A stretch of 64,000 nt of DNA from Polytrichum commune (lineage: Eukaryota > Streptophyta > Polytrichopsida > Polytrichales > Polytrichaceae), in assembly GCA_950295325.1 (NCBI GenBank), contig OX485803.1:37339554-37403553 (forward strand). Direction: 5' to 3'. This document shows positions 13,030 to 25,299 of the stretch, piece after piece. A program made the translations under genes and the position numbers. Numbering within the stretch: position 1 is the first letter of the stretch; every line of letters starts with the position of its first letter. Below the pieces are notes generated by a model. It was given only the letters and a program-made list of their open reading frames with translations, had not been told where the DNA came from and made no database searches.

Positions 13030-13639
13030 AAGGCCATCCGTATAAACAAGGGGAAGGGCCCACCTCGGGAATGGGGCGGGACCCACCTCTGGACTTTGTG
13101 TCATCGCCCTCGACCAAGACACTCATAATAATAAGCTTAAGTAGTCTTCACCTTCCGCAGCTGCCAATGTTTGCTGCACTCCTCCCTCGCTCTTCCCCTT
13201 CTTATGCTCGCGCTCCTCTCAATTTCCCTCCACATTCGCGCTTTCTCTCTCCCTTTCTCCCTGCACAAGCCATCCTAACGGAAGGAAGGAAGCATTGGTT
13301 TTAAGTTCGAGCAAGCAATTTTGTAAAGCGTGGGGTGGAGAGCTTTGAGCGAGTGTTCCTAATTGGGGAGAAAGTAGAGCATATGCGGTGGTGCAGGTAG
13401 CTTGTTTGCTGACTGGTGACATCCCCATTACAATTGTTGGCGTCCCCGTCGAAAGTGATATCGGAGGAGTTTCGGTTATTTTTTTGTCGATTTCGAGCTA
13501 CGGGCTCGACGAGTGTGATTATTTTTTGTATACTGAGGTGCTGGTGCTGCGTTGGTGGGAATTAGGAAGTGGCGGGCCTTTTGAGGAGTTTGAAGAGGGG
13601 GTTGAGAGTGAATTTATTGCATTCAATTGAGGTTGGGGA
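13030..13639 (+). promoter_or_regulatory. Probable promoter/5' leader of the F-box gene
   Basis: A TATA-like TATAAACAA lies near 13040. It is followed by a CT-rich segment (about 13140-13270) typical of plant 5' leaders. Short upstream ORFs occur, for example ATG at 13383. A GTG-started open frame at 13388-13630 ends 9 bp before the main ATG and is probably non-coding leader. The start of transcription cannot be fixed from sequence. Confidence 0.35.
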
Positions 13640-15692
13640 ATGAAAGAGATGCCTTTGTTGACGGAAAGTATGGCACCCGTGGTGGCTTCCTTCAACCAAG
13701 CCTCCTCTTCTGTGCGCTCCTGTGCGAGAATTCGAGATTCTGATGAGGTGGAAGCTCCATTGAACAAGAGATTGTGCTCCCTCCGTGCGCGAGTGTCCAC
13801 TGGCATTCAGTCTTCTGAGAGGAAGACCGAATTCCAGTCGTCCACGTCCTCTCCTATGTGCGAGGATGTGGAGTGCGAGGAGTCGTTTGGACCAGGAACA
13901 CCGACAAAGGGCGAGGGAGCCTCCGAGTCGTCGAGGAAAATCAGTGCAGGAGGATGGGAGAGTCTGGAGCTTTGTCTGCTGGAGAGAGTGACACGTTCTC
14001 TATCTGTGAAGGACCTCTCCCGGCTCTCTCAGGTATTGGGAAGAACTAATCACCCGTTTCGAAGCTTCTCAGTTTTCTGATGAAGAAAAGCAAGCAGGTG
14101 GACTGCTTGCAATTGCCGGAGTATTATTGTACGTGTATGAACTTGCCTAGAGTCATACCGCACTAGAATAATTATTAATGTTGTCGTTCTTGGCATTACG
14201 AATTTTGAATGCGACTAAGTAACTCGTTCCCCCTCGTGCTTCCGCAGGTGAACAAGCATTACAAGGATGTTTGCGCGAGGGACGCACTCTGGTCATGGCG
14301 AGCGGCTGAGAAAGGTGTGGTAAAGGCTGACGAACAAGAGAGTTGGCGTTGGAACTTGAAAGCAGCATGCACAGGCCTGCTACGAGTCACTCCTCTCAAC
14401 TCGATGACCGACGTTCACTTTTCGGGAGACATTGCAATCGTTGACCCGTGAGTAATTTCTTGCGTCCTTGTGGTTATTAAACCGTACTAATCTGTACGTG
14501 AATGTGGATTGACCAGAAAATCGGATTACAATTTATCGATGATACTTCTCTTGTAGTGCTTCATGCATGTGAATTTGTAGAAACTGATTCTGCAGAATTT
14601 CCAGTCTCCTAACTACGTCTTTTATGTTGGGGGAGAGTAGATTTCGCCTCTTCTTTGCGGGAGAATTCAACAAGTGCAGGCAAGCGGAACTTCGACGCGT
14701 GCTGAAAGAGTCCAAGCACACAGACTTGGTTCTAACCTACCGGGGCTTTCAGAGTGCTGTTCTGAGGACAAGCTGTGTCATCAACGATGACGACAGCGCC
14801 TTCGAAGTGTACCGAGTCGGCGAGGACGTCGGGGCTAATGTGACAAGCTCAGGTGTTATAGCTGTAGTGCCGAAGAAACTCGTTCTTGAACTTATCGACG
14901 AGAACGGAGGGAAGCCTGAGGATATTGACCAGTACGGCGTCACCGTCGTTGGCGTGAACGGCAGCTTGCGTAGTAGTTTGGACGGAGACTTCATCATCCG
15001 GCATGCTGAACCTGCACGAGGGAAGCCTGTCGAAGTCCCTTTCAGTGGCGAAATGGTCTATGCCGATGTCATCTGCTCCACAGGTAACTAACTGCCTTCT
15101 TCTTCGCGACTTTACAATGGAACTGACGCCAGAAGGTGGAGTCTTGGAGCTCTTGTACAATAATTGGCTCCAGGAATTCTGTTGTTGTCATCTCTATGCG
15201 AACCTTTCGTTCACGCTTCAATCTTTCTTAAAGGTTTGCACGGTAGATAAACATGGAGCTCTCTTGCGAAAGTCGTTTTCCATCGAGGAATTCAGTCGAT
15301 GTCCTCGCTATGCGGTCTTTTCTTTCTCGCTGCAGTCTATCTCACTCGCTCTGCATTCGGTCGATTGCAGCGATAGTTCCATGTGATCTCATCTTGTTGA
15401 TATTGTGGCTTGCTTTTCGTGATTCTAATCTTAGCAATTGAATGTTTCTTTGGAGTATTCGTCCCTGACGTCAGTGATCCCATTTCGTGTTTCCTCAGGT
15501 GGCAGTTGGACGGAGGAGTGTGAAAGTGATGATGAAGACGAGGAGTTGACGGATGAGGAGATGGCAGAGGCGATTGCCGAAGTGGCAAGTCTTACCAACT
15601 CCTACACAAACTCACCACGCCTCGTCTCCTACTGCAACGGCGATGGACTTATCCACAAATTCACAAACTTCGAAGTATCAATGCTGTCATGA
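13640..15692 (+). CDS. F-box-like protein, four exons, 424 aa
   Basis: Exons are 13640-14032, 14248-14447, 14596-15083 and 15499-15692. All introns are GT-AG and the joined frame is open to TGA at 15690-15692. An in-frame TGA at 13628-13630 fixes ATG 13640 as the first start. Residues about 107-147 read as an F-box (SLSVKDLSRLSQVNKHYKDV, ending in ALW), with the exon 1/2 junction inside the motif, as is common for F-box genes. F-box proteins bind SKP1 in SCF ubiquitin ligases, so a substrate-receptor role is inferred. Residues about 150-360 form a soluble region I do not recognise (for example SRFRLFFAGEFNKCRQAELR). The C-terminus holds an acidic stretch, ECESDDEDEELTDEE. GC content is higher than in the flanks. 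Residues 1-105 are Ser-rich and probably disordered. The gene model is firm; the F-box call is moderate. Confidence 0.8.
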
Positions 15693-17781
15693 CGGGAATT
15701 TCCTACTTCAGCTTTCGCAGTAGCAGCAGGCCTCAAGCGGAACATCTTGTACATTATATGAGAGCGTCCCTCTTGCCAATTTTTCGTTCTTGAGGTATTG
15801 CGGCAGAGGGACAAGAGCATTAGGCAGGAAATTGTACGTTACACCATTTTGCAGCTTGTATAAGACTTGGAGGATCTCCGTCGTCGGAGATCCTCACCCC
15901 GGTACATATCTGTAATTACCTCAAATTCATGTCGTTTCACTGTACACACAGCCGTGTCTTCTCTACTCGTCTTCATTTCTGGAGCAATTCCAGAGATATG
16001 TGAATCCGCTACTTGTTCTCGTTCCTTGATATACTGCTGTAAGTACGAAATCAACTTCTTGAATCCTCGAAGCAGAGATGCACTTGACAAAGCGACCAGC
16101 TTCTATCTAAAGTTTCTTATCACATTAAAAACACCTATGCCAATATGAGTCTGAACGCCGTCAATCCACGTGGTCGGGGGACTCCACCAGATTTGCGAAT
16201 CTGCTTGATCTCATTCCTTGATGGATTGTTTCCTGTAAGCAGGGAGAGGACTATTTAAATCCGCGAAGCAATCTCTAGAAGCAGAGAAGGAATTGGCAAA
16301 GCAGACCAACCTTCTATCTGAAACACATTGGAGTTTTGCATCACACTGCAATACAATGTCAATTTGAGCTTGAAAGTCGTTTGAAAGTGCAACGGTTAGA
16401 ATTACTGGTGACTGGCCCTGTACCAGCGCGGCCAAAATCTTAACTCCGCGAAGCAATCTCTTCTTAGAGCCAGAGATGCACATAGAAAGGGACAACGTCG
16501 ATGTGAGTTACAGTTTGAAAATCGGCAGTGGTAGGTGCAACCGATGGAATGTTCGGCGACTACCCTTGAGTGCATGTGTGACTAGCGCGGCCACGGCAGT
16601 CGTCATTCTTGATGACGGAAATGGTGCGTAATTCCTGCCGTGCAAAAATTTGCTGAGGTAAAGGCGGCTTGGCAAAAACAGTGAAACGCATAGATTTGTG
16701 GTTGATTCATCGTAGCCAGGACTCACTCTTTTGACTAATTTGGGGTCTTTCGATGTTGATTCAGGGGTCAAATATTCTTTAAACAGAAAACTTCATGCTA
16801 TAATACGATGCACTGCGTCTTCACCTTGGGTAATTATGTTGTTGTGTAGCCCTGGCCGGTGCCGATCCAGAAGAGCAATGAGCGTCATCGATGAACGGCA
16901 GTCCATTCCTGAAATGGATTTACACTGTACAGCGTTGGAAATTATCAGCCATGTGCTGGCATCTCCAAAATTAGTTGAAAATGATTTTGCAGGAAGGTAG
17001 ATACACATCCTCACGCCCCCCATGCAGGTTGCTATTTCCATCTCACGGAGATGGCTCCCACATCATCACGATCCTGGACCAGGTAAAGTTTTACAAACAA
17101 CATTCACCCCAGTGTCCGGAGAGATTTTGGGGCATGTGACACTAATATACCATAAACGGTGGGGTGTGTATACTTTCTATTTTCATCAAGATTAAACAAT
17201 ATTACAGATTGTTGTCATTGTCATTGTTACTGCAAACTGATCTTCATTGTCGGATTTGCTCCATGATAAAATGAGATTAGCAGTTGGTTTGGTTCTCCAA
17301 GCTTATCCAAATTCAAACTGAACCCACCTGATTATTTGCATCCCCAACACTCGATTCGAGAAGTAAATGTGGAGATGTGGACAGCTCCACCGAAGAACAC
17401 TTGTAAATTGATGGATGGTGTTTGTACGTTTGCATCTTGACTCCAATTACTGTATGTACCTTGAAATCAATGACACTCTTTGTGATTCATTGCAATTGCT
17501 ATCCAAATGAGACAATTTCCAACTTGATCAAATGGTCAAAGTTGTATGTGAAGTTGGAAGTGCTCACAAGAAGGTCGCATACCTTAAACATGCAACAACA
17601 AAGGGGGAAGGGGATGAGCAATTGAGTTTGGTTCCCCTAGGGCCTGGAAGCCATTGAGTCAAGTTCACTGTCTGTAAAACCATATTTGTGAGTGCGTTTA
17701 CTACTTCCAAAATTGTCCATTTGAGTCTGAAAAGTACGTGTCCATTCTCAACCCAATAATCACATCAACATCACCATCTTA
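15693..17781. other. 3' flank of the F-box gene, no gene
   Basis: This stretch starts with the probable 3' UTR. A perfect 11-bp hairpin (CGGAGATCCTC, loop TCGT) sits at 15870-15895. From about 16005 to 16520 there are three diverged copies of a 100-190 bp unit, marked by AATCCGCGAAGCAATCTCT-like and TTCTATCTGAAA-like segments. Minus-strand open frames at 15839-16090 and 16211-16495 lie over these repeats and match nothing I know. From 16530 to 17780 I see no structure. Confidence 0.5.
15870..15895 (+). terminator. Hairpin in the probable 3' UTR of the F-box gene
   Basis: GAGGATCTCCG, loop TCGT, then CGGAGATCCTC: a perfect 11-bp stem with a tetraloop, 178 nt after the stop codon. It could affect 3' processing or stability, or be chance. 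Plant genes do not use stem-loop terminators like bacteria, so the label here means a 3' structure only. Confidence 0.35.
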
Positions 17782-18116
17782 GGGCCACTTCACACACGAG
17801 TCAAGGGCCACGACCATCTAATTTGTGAGGGCCCTTGACCCTCATTCAAAGGCCGTACCAACTATTTGACTGACATGGTCTGCCAGAATCTACGTCATGC
17901 CTATCTCTTGGAGATGGGCTGGCACAAATTCCAGCAAACCATGAGACTTTTTATCCATAGTCTGTCATGTAAAAATCCATGTAGACCTTTTCATCCATGA
18001 TAATTTCTCTGATGTTTAGTGTTAAGCGAGCTTAGATTGTCTTGGCTTTTTCAACCCAATGAGAAGTCTTAGAATGCAATGGTCATGGGCCTTCAGTCTT
18101 GTGTGTGAAGTAGGCC
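17782..18116 (-). mobile_element. Tourist-like MITE, copy A6, short subfamily (335 bp, TTA duplication)
   Basis: Starts GGGCCACTTCACACACGAG and ends CTTGTGTGTGAAGTAGGCC, with TTA on both sides (17779-17781, 18117-18119). Its interior matches A2 in reverse orientation. Confidence 0.78.
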
Positions 18117-18711
18117 TTACATGGTTAAAAAAAAAATGCAAATTCCAGGTATCATTTGTTGAATCTTGAGTGTCAAATACGATTCAACTTTCAACACCTA
18201 GACTCATTGATGATAACGATTGTCGTTGGATTGGTAAAACACAACACCTTGTGATTGGGCATCACAATGTGAAACTTATTATAACCTTATAATTGTTTAG
18301 TATGACATATAAAGCATCCATTGGGACGAGCTTATGAGGTAGGCAAACATGCCATAAATGGATCGGGGAGGACCTTCCAAGTTCCAACCCCACGGAACAG
18401 TCAAAGGTGGAATATTATGCCACAAAAACGTCTATTTTTCCATGCACAATATCACATGGTCCCATGAGTTGTTGACTTTGCCACAGTAATATAATGGTCT
18501 AAATAAGGCTTGATGTTTTTGTGGATATATACCCGTTAGGCTATAGCATCCCATGTTCGTTAACATAACATACTTTGAACACTTGTAACTGGTCATTGAT
18601 TTCACTTTGACAAAGTTAACCGAAGTTAGTAATAGGGTAATCAAGTAGCACACACGTGAACCCTATCTATAAAAACGATACCCGATTTATTCCCAAAAGG
18701 TTACAATGGTA

Positions 18712-19649
18712 CAGTCTAACCTTGAAAATGTCACACCATCCGTTTCACCAAAAAGAGTGATATAAACAAGGTGTGACATATTTGATAATGTCACATTTTG
18801 AAGATTTGTGCATAATGTGATTATCAAAAAAATAGGTAGAAAATCATAATAAAATTATAATGTAAAAAGAAAATAAAAAATACGAGACTTCAATGTTTTT
18901 GAATGTAAAATCTAATTCAAAATTGTGAATAACAACAAGAGCACATCATAATGTGTCATTGAGATCAGGTAAAGACCTCTCACTATAGACAAAGAAGCTT
19001 CCAATGTCACATTGTTTTGTTGATGTTGAACGTGCAACACCAATTCTAATGAGTTTGTCATGGATTTTTTCCATTCCTAACAACTCCAGAGTGTTGAAAA
19101 TCTGAGAACCTTGGCTAGCCATAAAATTAAAAAAACATCTTTAGCATATTTTTGTGCATCGCTTAACTTCACTACTTTAGACTCATCATCACTGCTATCA
19201 ACAATTAATGGGTCTACTTCCATGGAATCAAGAACATGTTTGCCATCTTGCACTAATTGCACAAGCTCCTCAGTAGAATATTCCACCTCAAAATCATCTT
19301 CACCATCCATGTTTATGTACTCCAAAGGACAAAGCTTTTCTACAAGCTTGCCTTCGACATCCAAACCCAAATTCAATGCGGCAATGAGGGTTGGTGCACG
19401 ATCAAGTTCCAAGAATAGCATTGCATTTATCACAGGGGCGGCGCATGACCCTTTCGGCTACTACAATCTGTCCATCCATACTTGGTATTATCACATTTAC
19501 ACTACAAATTTTGGAAAAAAAAATGACATTACCAAGGGTGATAGGGATAATAACGAGGGAGTTTTACACTATGAAAATCGGTTTCAAACTTTTAGGTGAC
19601 AATATCAAGGTGTTCTATTAACAAGGGTGACATTATCAAGGTTAGACTG
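18712..19649 (-). mobile_element. pogo-like (Tc1/mariner superfamily) element, internally deleted
   Basis: The ends are inverted copies of CAGTCTAACCTTGA(A/T)AATG with one mismatch, and the element is flanked by TA on both sides (18710-18711, 19650-19651). TA duplication plus CAGT termini are typical of plant pogo/Lemi elements. At 938 bp it is far too short for a full transposase of about 450 aa but keeps a C-terminal remnant. Confidence 0.8.
19077..19433 (-). pseudogene. C-terminal remnant of a CENP-B/jerky-like (DDE superfamily) transposase
   Basis: A 118-residue open frame lies inside the pogo-like element. It starts at a non-ATG codon. It contains an acidic stretch (INMDGEDDFEVEYSTEELVQ, then VDSSDDESKVV) followed by an amphipathic end (LSDAQKYAKDVFLILWLAKV). 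Plant pogo-type transposases usually end in such an acidic tail with a short helix. The helix-turn-helix and catalytic DDD regions are absent. Assignment rests on this pattern and on position between matching inverted ends. Confidence 0.55.
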
Positions 19650-19651
19650 TA

Positions 19652-22103
19652 CTGTAGTATCACAAGATTGATCTTTCAATTATAGTTTCTTCAAGGGCAA
19701 AGTTTCGTGACACTTATGCGGGGGGTGTTTGATGCCTACTTGTGGTAGATGGACTTGTGGGTGGTACATGTTAATCTAGGGGGACTAGGGCTTGGTTTTT
19801 CTCGAGTCATGTAAGAAAAATGGAATATTATAGTAACATTATAACCTTAAGAAATCATGATAATCGCATCAACATAAAAATCAAAATACACTCTCACCTT
19901 GTTCTTTTATCAATTAAATATGTAGGGAACAAATGGGAATATAACATATTGAAACATTGGTTCATAGTTACATTGTAACATAGTAAGATTGGATTGGACA
20001 ACCGACACTATTATACTGACCACCGACACTATTATACTGACCATGGACGTGATATTACTCATTGTGATATCGTGCACTAACCCCGAGGTGGCATGGACTC
20101 GGGCATGAACTGACATGCGTATTTCTAGGTGGGTGCATCACCAACTATCATGGTAAACAATGTTAGCTTATTAGCTCTACATGGATTATAGTGAATATTG
20201 GGCCACAATATTGAATATCTACATTCAAAGCATTGAGAATAGTTAGCACTACGCTAATTATGGAACACATTTGTGGGCCATACAATGAACAAAATATCCA
20301 CATCACACATATTGGGAATAATACTATGGGTGCACACTACTTACCAACCCACAGCGTATAACATTAGATGTTCACATTTTAGGTTTAAACAATTCTATTG
20401 AATTGTAATTTGCTATATATTGCTATTTCTTTGCCAATTGGATTTCTCTCCTTGAAATGAGCACATGCCTAGGAAAGATAGTGCTCATCACCAAATCCTA
20501 CCTATAAGAAATATCCCCAGATACTTGAAATGATTAAATCTCCTTCAAATTTTTCATAAATGAGTAATTTATCTTACAGAGCTTCTCTTGCTCTTTCTAT
20601 AGAAAACAAGACCACCTTTGAACTTGTAACTATTTGGGTGTAATGATAATTGAATGCTTAGCTGCTCTTCATGTCCAATTTTGAAGTTTTCTTCCTTGAT
20701 CTTGGGTTTGCATTCTCAACTTGAGTGGAGGGGTAAAGAATGTACTTCAAACAACAACTTTTTTTTTTCCCCATGGGGAGGCCTCTATGGCTAATTTATG
20801 GGCAAAAGAATATTGTGTTTAGAAACCCAAAGCCAATTACCACAAGCTTTGAATTGATATTGGATTTCTACTATTTCCTCCACACATATTTGCAAGTACC
20901 TTGAAATTTCAACAAGATTCCATGGCCAATTTGCATTCTTAATCACATGTTGCATGTTGGATCACGTAAGAGTGCAAAATATGTAAAGTATGTGGCCCTT
21001 TATGTGCTCACTTTCCTTGATTGGCTACCTAGCTATATTTGAGTGATATATGACAAGGCTTGTAGTTATGAATGGACACGCAAAATACATGTTATGGTGA
21101 GATTGAACTATGTGCTCAAAATACAAACATTGTTCTAAGTTCAATAATTAACACAAATTGGGAGGGGCCCATAGCCAAAGTTGTGGAGTTGAAAGTCCCC
21201 ACAATAGGGGCCACGCACCTTAATGACAACAGCTTTTACTCCAATCTCACAAGAGCCAAGGACTTGTGCACTTGAAAAGCCTGCAAGATCAAAGTGCTGC
21301 AACTACGCATGACTAAAAAAAACACTCAGACATGGGACCAAGTCAGCACGACTTTTACTGCACCAGAATCAATTCTTAACTTGCCAGCAGGCCAATGAAG
21401 GGGGAGAACCAACTGATAGTTTACAGATAAACTGGTTGTATTTGAGGAATAACCAGTTGGAGTTGAAGACTTGAAGAAAAGTACCCATCATTTTAGAGGA
21501 ATCTATAGAATATACTGCAAATTAGTAAAGACAAACCAAAAGATCACAACATGTAACATGTTGGACTGGAAACATCTGGAGTTTGATCAATTGTGCTCAA
21601 AAATCTCCCTGGACACTACAGCAAGTTACCCTTCAATTGGCTTTCAATAAGGGTCATGATATGAGATTTAGCATATGAGGTGGCGTTTCTAGGATTGGGG
21701 GAGAGGATGTCTTCCAAAGAGCATAACCCTCTCTTTCTCATGTCCTCAATCTAGGCCGTTGATCTCCATAGGAGGGTCTAAAGGAGAGAGAGCAAAAATG
21801 GATACGTCCAATAACCCCTCGACCCTCGTGGGCCTCAAAGGTTACTTAGTCCGTCTGAGCCAAGGGGGGGGGGGGGTGATGAAGCATCAATTGTAGGTAG
21901 GCTTGAGCCATCAGGTGGATGGTTGCCAGTAGCGAGTGTGGAAAATGATTCCCAAGTAAGTTAGTTGCTGCAACATCTGAATGCTAAGGTGGCCGCAAAG
22001 TAAATAGTCACCATAACACTAAGATGCTGGAGAATTAGATGGCAATTGTGTGCACACATATAAGGTTATAACCTTCTTCAGGAGGACACTCTCCCTGAAC
22101 TTA
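19652..22103. other. Gene-free stretch
   Basis: 20285-20420 is related to 22505-22640 (ACACTACTT(A/C)CCAACCCACA block). 21390-21615 is a copy of a repeat also found at 35770-35995 (AACCAGTTGGAG/AACCGGTTGAAG, TTTTAGAGGAATCTATGAA, AAAAATCTCCCT). A run of 13 G lies at 21864-21876. No coding region is recognised. Confidence 0.4.
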
Positions 22104-22111
22104 CATTACAT

Positions 22112-22481
22112 CAGGCCTCATAAAACTAGATGTTTGCATAAATTAAGTACATTATCTTAATTTATGCGGACGACACCCCCGTGGCACCTAAAATAGGCGT
22201 TTTTCAAGAAATGACTGGAAAATGCTCGGAATTGGACAACTAGAGTCTGTTTCATATGACGTTGTGTGTGGCATGTACTATTGTGTTGATAGTGAGAAGG
22301 CTCTCATCAGCGAAGACGACCATCAGGAGCACGAACTGCACGTTGAACTGCACAGACTTGTCATTGAGACACATCCTGGACGTTTTTGGAATGTTTTTTT
22401 TTCTTAATTTATGCACACCGCTCTAATTATTTTATGCGTTTTGGGCGTCTATTTGTAGAACGCCAAATTCAATGAGGCCTG
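22112..22481. mobile_element. hAT-type MITE, 370 bp, with perfect 8-bp target duplication
   Basis: Ends are CAGGCCTCAT and ATGAGGCCTG, perfect 10-bp inverted repeats. They are flanked by identical CATTACAT at 22104-22111 and 22482-22489. An 8-bp duplication and CAG-type ends are diagnostic of the hAT superfamily. A perfect 12-bp subterminal hairpin GCATAAATTAAG / CTTAATTTATGC lies at 22136-22167. The 61-aa open frame inside has no transposase motif. Confidence 0.88.
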
Positions 22482-22489
22482 CATTACAT

Positions 22490-24650
22490 TGATTATGAAG
22501 AGCCACAATATTGAAATTTATTTTTACACAAAACTCATTGGAGATACTATTGTGGGTACACACTACTTCCCAACCCACACTAAATATCTGATGTCCACAT
22601 TGTAAATTACAATATTCCTATTTGATTGAAAACAATGTCCATTTGAAACACTTCCAACCTATGGAAAGGAGGTGGGTATATCATGGGAGCAAGACAAGTG
22701 TCACTAGAATTGGACACTATTTTCAAGTGTGATAATGTATATCATGGTCAACACTACAGGGATACATGGATCTGTTGGCCTTCTGTCTCAGTAAAAAAAC
22801 TTAAATTAAAAAAAAAAAAAAAACTATTCGGATACCCAAGGCAAGTCTCACTAAACATCTGCCCGCACTATTTACCATAAAGCAGTGTAGTTGAACTGAA
22901 GGGACACTAGCACCCTTGGGCATTCCAGCTGTGATATGGCCGTAGATTCTGCTTTCCATGACTAAAAGTAGCTACAGTATCTTCTTCAAGGCGCTTCAGA
23001 TCATTTTCACCATCACTAAAAATTGAAGAGTACATGCTGAGTTTCCTTGATTCTGAACATGAAGTGAAATTCATGCCAGAAATTCCAATTTTTATAAAAG
23101 CAATTGCTTCTCAAGGGTCATGGGTTCTCAAGCATATGCAATTCGTGCATAATTAAGAAACAGTGTACTAGAAGCTGGAAGCCACAATACCTCACATGAC
23201 GGTTTAGAAGTTAACAATAAAGACACCGAATTGGAATACTTCATAGTTCTCAACAGCTCCTGAAAACATTTTAGCACCATATCTCAGATCATGTCACCAC
23301 TTGGTGACCCCAATTTTTCAAGTAAAAATGTAGGTAACAGACATGTTGATCCATGCAACAGTCAGTTTGCACAAACATAAACTCATATTGTATGAAGTAG
23401 TAGGTGCAAGGTGGAACAATTGTCCAAAAGCTAAACACAGACTCCATTATGAACTAGGAAATTTGTAAACTTCAGCATCTCCAGCAGTATGATTTGCAAT
23501 TACTGTCAATCTCTGTAGCAATCAAAAGAGAGGTTGTACAACGGACCAAAGAATGTAACATTGCAAGTCTCTAACAAGAAAAAACGAATCTGCTCATAAA
23601 CTGATAGGAAGGAAGCTACAACATCCCAATCCTGACTTGTGCAATCTGCTGTGGGAAACCTTTGCCTCTTGATTGAATGGAAGAAGGCCATGATTATGCA
23701 GGATAAGATCTACCCTTACTTCGAAGGATGATTCATATGGTACATACAAAAACTCAAGCCAAAGAATTGTACCTTCACCTGTAGTATTTGTACAAAGATC
23801 AATTAATCCTGGAAAGACGGGAGCAATTTAAACACAAGGGATCCAAACCCAAAACTGTGTTGAGGTCCATCTACTACGTTCTGTGAGTACTCATTCCTGA
23901 CTTTCAGGTCAATCCTAAGATCGATTCTCAGTACGAATATTCCAAGAATCTAGGGTACCCCAAAATAAATTGTATCACCCAAGATTGACCACAATAATAG
24001 TCTTTTCTCTGCCTAATTACAGCAGAATACACAATTGTCTGGCTTACTACCTTGCCACTGCCAACCAATCTTACAGGAGATAGCGTAAGAGACAGTACGA
24101 AGTCTGGTCCTAGAAAATTGTGGATGGAAGAAAACCAAAGTCATCTCACCTCAGACAGCACACCAGAGAAATGAGTACTGAGATAGACACAGAAGTAGCA
24201 TTTTTTGCTAATTTTTCTTGTTACCACTACATTCCTGTTGAGATTGTGCCAAGTAAGCATCATCCAAGAATTTATATGTCAAAACCAACCAATTTTCTAA
24301 CAAGTTAAATTTACTACCAAAATTGACATCCAAGGAATCCTAAGAGCTTCTTAGATTAAACATGAACATTAACGAGACTACTAGGGTGTCCACTGCTTAC
24401 ATTAGGCAGCTTGTGCACAGGCTTTGCTTTATTTATCCCCGCTAATCTTTGAGAAACTAAAGGGTAACTGCTTATCTCCACCAACTTTGCATTTAATAAG
24501 TTCAAAGTGCCACACCTATAGGATATTGTTCAAACTTATGATCAGTTTAAATGTAAAAATTGACCGCTTTACTTGCTGAGGACCTGACTCGAATAGTAAA
24601 TTCCATGAGACGAACCCAAAGAAAAAGAGTACCGAATATGGATGACTGAA
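22490..24650. other. Gene-free stretch
   Basis: Nothing coding beyond short incidental frames. A 15-17 nt A-run lies near 22808. Its right end reaches the tandem duplication downstream of SEC61B and could hold 3' UTR sequence of that gene. Confidence 0.35.
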
Positions 24651-25131
24651 AGCAGACCAATTGAAATACAACCAACTTGATCGAGAAAGGACCTGTCCCA
24701 TAGTGCCATGTAACCAGCTAACGGGCTCAAGGGATTGAAAGGAGCACCGGAAGATCTCCATGGCTTACATCCACTCCGTCTGTAGATGTGCTGATTGACT
24801 ACAAAGACATCTTTGTTAAACACGGGTAAACAAAAAGAGAGACGAAAACTTTGGAAACTCAACGTACTCAAAGTAGACCAATCGACGCACAACCAGATCG
24901 TTGAAATATTGCCCTGTAACCCACTAAACGGGCTCAGAGAATTGAAAATAAATGTATTGAGGAGCGCCAAAAGAGTTCCATGGCTTCAATCCACTCCATA
25001 AGGTACATGTGCAGGTTGACTACCATAAAATCTTTGTTGGAAAAAACTCGTGACGAGTCCAACAGGGTAAACAATGCACCACCATCTCTGCACAAAAAGA
25101 GAGGGACGAAACCCTTGGAAACTCGATGATA
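24651..25131. repeat. Diverged tandem duplication downstream of SEC61B
   Basis: Unit 1 (24651-24871, about 221 bp) and unit 2 (24872-25131, about 260 bp) align throughout. Shared blocks in order are AG(C/T)AGACCAAT, ACGGGCTCA, CCATGGCTT, TCCACTCC, GGTAAACAA and TTGGAAACTC. Unit 2 has an extra block of about 40 bp. A partial third match lies just before unit 1 at about 24603. On the SEC61B strand this is 170-650 nt beyond the stop codon, so it could be 3' UTR or intergenic. There is no coding potential. Confidence 0.7.
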
Positions 25132-25299
25132 ATATCTCAACCTACACACAAACTGAACTGACTACACATACTGATGATGATGCTTACTTGCTAGCTAGCT
25201 AAGTCTCTCTCTCTCTATCTCTTTCACAGAGTAGAACTCACTGCCGCCCGAGCTGAGAAGGAGAAATGTTTCTTAAGATGAAATATGTACACCTCATTC

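Noticed and set aside
13388-13630. 80-aa frame directly upstream of and in frame with the F-box ATG
   Set aside because: It begins at GTG and ends at TGA 13628-13630, with no splice support, so it is more likely leader sequence.
22222-22407. 61-aa frame rich in His/Glu
   Set aside because: It lies wholly within the hAT MITE and has no transposase or zinc-finger motif.
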